From: Candidatus Gastranaerophilales bacterium
GTDB taxonomy: Bacteria > Cyanobacteriota > Vampirovibrionia > Gastranaerophilales > Gastranaerophilaceae
Length of the DNA stretch: 46,351 bases
Assembly (NCBI GenBank): GCA_944325175.1
Contig: CALUYZ010000013.1
Coordinates: forward strand, 1 to 46,351
Direction: 5' to 3'
Position numbers and translations under genes: made by a program. The first letter of the stretch is position 1. The number at the start of each line of letters is the position of its first letter. Below the pieces are notes generated by a model that did not search any database, was not told the origin of the DNA, and was given only the letters and a program-made list of their open reading frames with translations. Of this stretch, positions 43,958 through 46,351 are shown one piece after another.

Positions 43958-45277
43958 GTGGAAGCATTACATGAATTTATTCAGCAAAATGCAATAACTG
44001 CAAGTGCAATCATTTTAATCATTGCATACATTTTTATTGCTTGGGAAAAAATTTCAAAAGTCACAGTTGCACTTTTAGGGGCATCAGTAACATTATTTTT
44101 AGGTTTATTGTCCTCAGACAAAAACCCGAACGACTTGGTTCATTATTTTGCAAACTATATAGATTTCAACGTAATATTTCTTTTGGTTTCAATGATGATA
44201 ATTGTTCACATTTCAGCAAGTTCAGGCGTATTCAGATGGCTTGCAAACGAAATTTTAAAATTAACAAAAGGTAAACCAAAACTTGTATTATTTGCACTCG
44301 CTATATTTACCGCAGTTGCAAGTGCATTTTTAGATAACGTTACAACAGTTATTCTTGTCATGCCTGTCACATTTGCCGCTTGCAAAAAGCTTGACGTTAA
44401 CCCCATTCCGTTTTTAATAACAGAAATTTTATGCTCAAATATAGGCGGAACAGCAACATTAATTGGCGACCCGCCCAACATCATTATAGGCTCTGCCGCA
44501 GGTTTTTCATTCATGGATTTTGTTAAAGAATTAACAGGTGTAGTAGTTGCCATTATGTTGGTTACAATAGCTATTATGGTTTTTCTATTCAGAAAACAGT
44601 TGAAAAGTACGCCTGAAAAAATGGCAGAAGTTGCTCAAATTGATAATTCAGGCTCAATTACAAGTAAAACTCTTGCAATTCGCTCTACCGTTGTTTTATT
44701 GCTTGTAATTCTTGGTTTTGTTACTCATGATATAACCCATATACCTACCTATCTTGTTGCTATGATGGGCGCAAGCTTTTTATTAATATTTGAAAAACCG
44801 CACAAAATTTTAATGGATGTTGAATGGAATACAATTTTCTTCTTTATCGGTCTATTTATTATTATAGGCGGCTTAGAAGCTTCAGGCGGAATAGATTTAA
44901 TGGCTAAATGGCTGCTTGATGTTGCAAATGGTTCAAAAGAAGTTATGGCAATGATAATTCTTTGGGCATCAGGAATTTTATCAGGCATTATTGACAACAT
45001 TCCATACACCGCAACAATGGCGCCTATGCTTGCAACAATTCAAACTATAGAAGGTGCAGAATATACACATCCTCTTTGGTGGTGCTTATCTTTAGGCGCA
45101 TGCCTTGGCGGCAACATGACAATAATCGGTGCTGCCGCAAATGTCATCGTATGCGAAACTGCCAATAAAGACGGTTTTAAAATTTCATTTATGGAATATT
45201 TAAAATATGGTGTTACAATAACATTAGTATCATTGCTGATGAGTACCGTATACATCTATTTAAGATTTTTAAGATAA
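43958..45277 (+). CDS. ArsB/NhaD-superfamily membrane transporter
   Basis: The 439-residue protein has about 10-12 transmembrane segments. The pair F-L-D-N-V-T-T-V-I-L-V-M-P and G-G-T-A-T-L-I-G-D-P-P-N-I-I-I-G is the hallmark of the ion transporter superfamily that includes ArsB, NhaD Na+/H+ antiporters and the P protein; it recurs in the second half as I-D-N-I-P-Y-T-A-T and G-G-N-M-T-I-I-G-A-A-A-N. The substrate (Na+, citrate, arsenite or another anion) cannot be fixed. No ars genes are near. The start is GTG with GGAGG only 4 nt upstream. ruvB follows directly. Confidence 0.9.
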   Translation: MEALHEFIQQNAITASAIILIIAYIFIAWEKISKVTVALLGASVTLFLGLLSSDKNPNDLVHYFANYIDFNVIFLLVSMMIIVHISASSGVFRWLANEILKLTKGKPKLVLFALAIFTAVASAFLDNVTTVILVMPVTFAACKKLDVNPIPFLITEILCSNIGGTATLIGDPPNIIIGSAAGFSFMDFVKELTGVVVAIMLVTIAIMVFLFRKQLKSTPEKMAEVAQIDNSGSITSKTLAIRSTVVLLLVILGFVTHDITHIPTYLVAMMGASFLLIFEKPHKILMDVEWNTIFFFIGLFIIIGGLEASGGIDLMAKWLLDVANGSKEVMAMIILWASGILSGIIDNIPYTATMAPMLATIQTIEGAEYTHPLWWCLSLGACLGGNMTIIGAAANVIVCETANKDGFKISFMEYLKYGVTITLVSLLMSTVYIYLRFLR

Positions 45278-46351
45278 ATGATTATAAACGACGAAAATAG
45301 CAAAAAACCAAAAAACAATTTTAAGCCGCTTCAAAAACCACTTGAACTTGAAGCGGCTGAAATTGAATTTGACCGTTCTTATGACAAAAATATTCGCCCA
45401 AAAACATTTGATGAATATATAGGTCAAACATCAATTAAAGAAACTTTAAAAATTACCATTGCAGCCAGCAAAAAAAGAAATGTCCAACTTGATCATATCT
45501 TGCTATATGGCCCGCCCGGTTTAGGAAAAACAACCTTAGCAAACATTATTGCAAACGAATGTAACGTAAATATAAAGATAACTTCAGCTCCCGCATTAGA
45601 ACGCCCAAGGGATATTATCGGAATTCTTATGAGCTTAAAAGAAGGCGAAATTCTTTTTATTGACGAAATTCACCGTCTGAACAAAATAGCTGAAGAAATA
45701 TTATACCCTGCAATGGAAGATTTTACATTAGACCTTACAACCGGCAAAAGTCAAACAGTGAAAACAATGAGGGTTCCGATAAAAAAATTCACCTTAATTG
45801 GCGCAACCACAAAAGCAGGTGCCTTATCAGGTCCTCTAAGAGACAGGTTCGGAGTTATACACAGGCTTGAATTCTACACAATACAAGAACTTTCACAGGT
45901 TATTAAACGAAGCGCAAAAATTTTAAATATAAAAATTGAAGACGACGGAGCAGATGAAATTGCAAAAAGAAGCCGTCAAACCCCAAGAATAGCAAACAGG
46001 TTAATCAAACGTGCATCGGATTGGGCGCTTGTCAAAGGAAACGGAATAATTACCAAAAAAGATGCAAACGATGCCCTTAATGCACTAAATATTGACGACA
46101 AAGGTTTGGATACAACTGACAGAGAACTTTTAAAACTAATAATCAACAGCTATAACGGCGGCCCTGTCGGAATTGAAACTTTAGGCGTAGCACTGGGTGA
46201 AGATATAAGAACAATCGAAGATGTAATAGAACCTTATCTTCTGCAATCAGGTCTTTTGAAACGAACACAAAGAGGCAGAATGGTTACAGACCTTGCATAT
46301 AAACACTTAAGGATACAAAATAAAAACCTAAACGGTCAAATAGGGCTTTTT
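45278..46351 (+). CDS. ruvB: Holliday junction branch migration ATPase RuvB (3' end beyond window)
   Basis: The frame begins at the ATG immediately after the transporter stop and stays open for 358 codons to the window edge. Residues 1-30 are a polar extension. Then come R-P-K-T-F-D-E-Y-I-G-Q, Walker A G-P-P-G-L-G-K-T, the G-E-I-L-F-I-D-E-I-H-R-L Walker B block, G-A-T-T-K-A-G-A-L-S-G-P-L-R-D-R-F-G, and the winged-helix end G-P-V-G-I-E-T-L and R-T-Q-R-G-R. RuvB drives branch migration with RuvA. Almost the whole protein is present. Confidence 0.96.
   Translation, partial: MIINDENSKKPKNNFKPLQKPLELEAAEIEFDRSYDKNIRPKTFDEYIGQTSIKETLKITIAASKKRNVQLDHILLYGPPGLGKTTLANIIANECNVNIKITSAPALERPRDIIGILMSLKEGEILFIDEIHRLNKIAEEILYPAMEDFTLDLTTGKSQTVKTMRVPIKKFTLIGATTKAGALSGPLRDRFGVIHRLEFYTIQELSQVIKRSAKILNIKIEDDGADEIAKRSRQTPRIANRLIKRASDWALVKGNGIITKKDANDALNALNIDDKGLDTTDRELLKLIINSYNGGPVGIETLGVALGEDIRTIEDVIEPYLLQSGLLKRTQRGRMVTDLAYKHLRIQNKNLNGQIGLF

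Noticed and set aside
43958..45277. Arsenite efflux pump assignment
   Set aside because: The superfamily is clear but the substrate is not, and no arsenic resistance genes lie nearby.

Overview
The window is AT-rich (roughly 30% GC by eye), densely coded on both strands, and all genes read with the standard code. Its content suggests an anaerobic, fermentative gut relative of Cyanobacteria (Vampirovibrionia, formerly Melainabacteria, probably Gastranaerophilales). The clues are a bifunctional-nuclease (DUF151) protein, a csaB-type pyruvyltransferase, a DUF374 acyltransferase, a class A flavodiiron protein with a DUF1858 protein, several radical SAM enzymes, and a set of unusual hypothetical proteins sharing a short N-terminal motif (S-[VI]-S-F-x). 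The placement is inference; no rRNA or other taxonomic marker was compared.

Layout. 1-2451 (-): lipoprotein-like protein ending in a long Ser-Asp-Pro-Ala repeat, open at the left edge. 2645-3904 (-): FAD oxidoreductase. 4392-5682 (+): small acidic protein and an orphan NarL-type response regulator. 5721-8543 (-): giant glycogen-synthase-like protein with a membrane tail. 8703-10971 (-): flavodiiron protein, tRNA-Leu(UAA), DUF1858 protein and DUF151 nuclease. 11062-12509 (-): tandem paralogues, one extended by UBA-like helical repeats. 12662-16429: speB, coaE, recJ. 16426-19401 (-): secreted coiled-coil protein, ferredoxin, B12-type radical SAM, SDR. 19486-24622 (+): a tight operon of degenerate PfkB kinase, csaB, a HisA-HisI-HisE fusion and a HisD-DUF374 fusion. 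24678-28361: membrane-anchored hypothetical, then ftsH, whose last 271 bp are duplicated exactly around a 589-bp insert carrying one small gene. 28450-30029 (+): folK and an HI0933-type flavoprotein. 30020-31091 (-): YhcC-like radical SAM and a zinc-ribbon protein. 31203-34741 (+): surE, purH and an MFS exporter. 34846-36812 (+): small hypothetical, maf, corA. 36756-37808 (-): putative HEMGH metallopeptidase. 37904-39458 (+): dtd and a CCA-adding enzyme. 39462-42089 (-): secA. 42286-46351 (+): abundant-looking EF-hand protein, ArsB/NhaD-type transporter, ruvB (open at the right edge).

Most genes are housekeeping: histidine, purine, folate and CoA synthesis, DNA repair, tRNA quality control, secretion and proteolysis. 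The unusual material is (i) the fused histidine enzymes, including three consecutive pathway steps in one chain and an acyltransferase attached to HisD; (ii) the ftsH 3'-end duplication with a cargo gene, which looks like the footprint of an insertion that rebuilds the gene end it entered; (iii) the shared N-terminal motif on otherwise unrelated proteins; (iv) UBA-like repeats; and (v) several genes whose -10 box lies 6-8 nt before the start codon, implying leaderless mRNAs.
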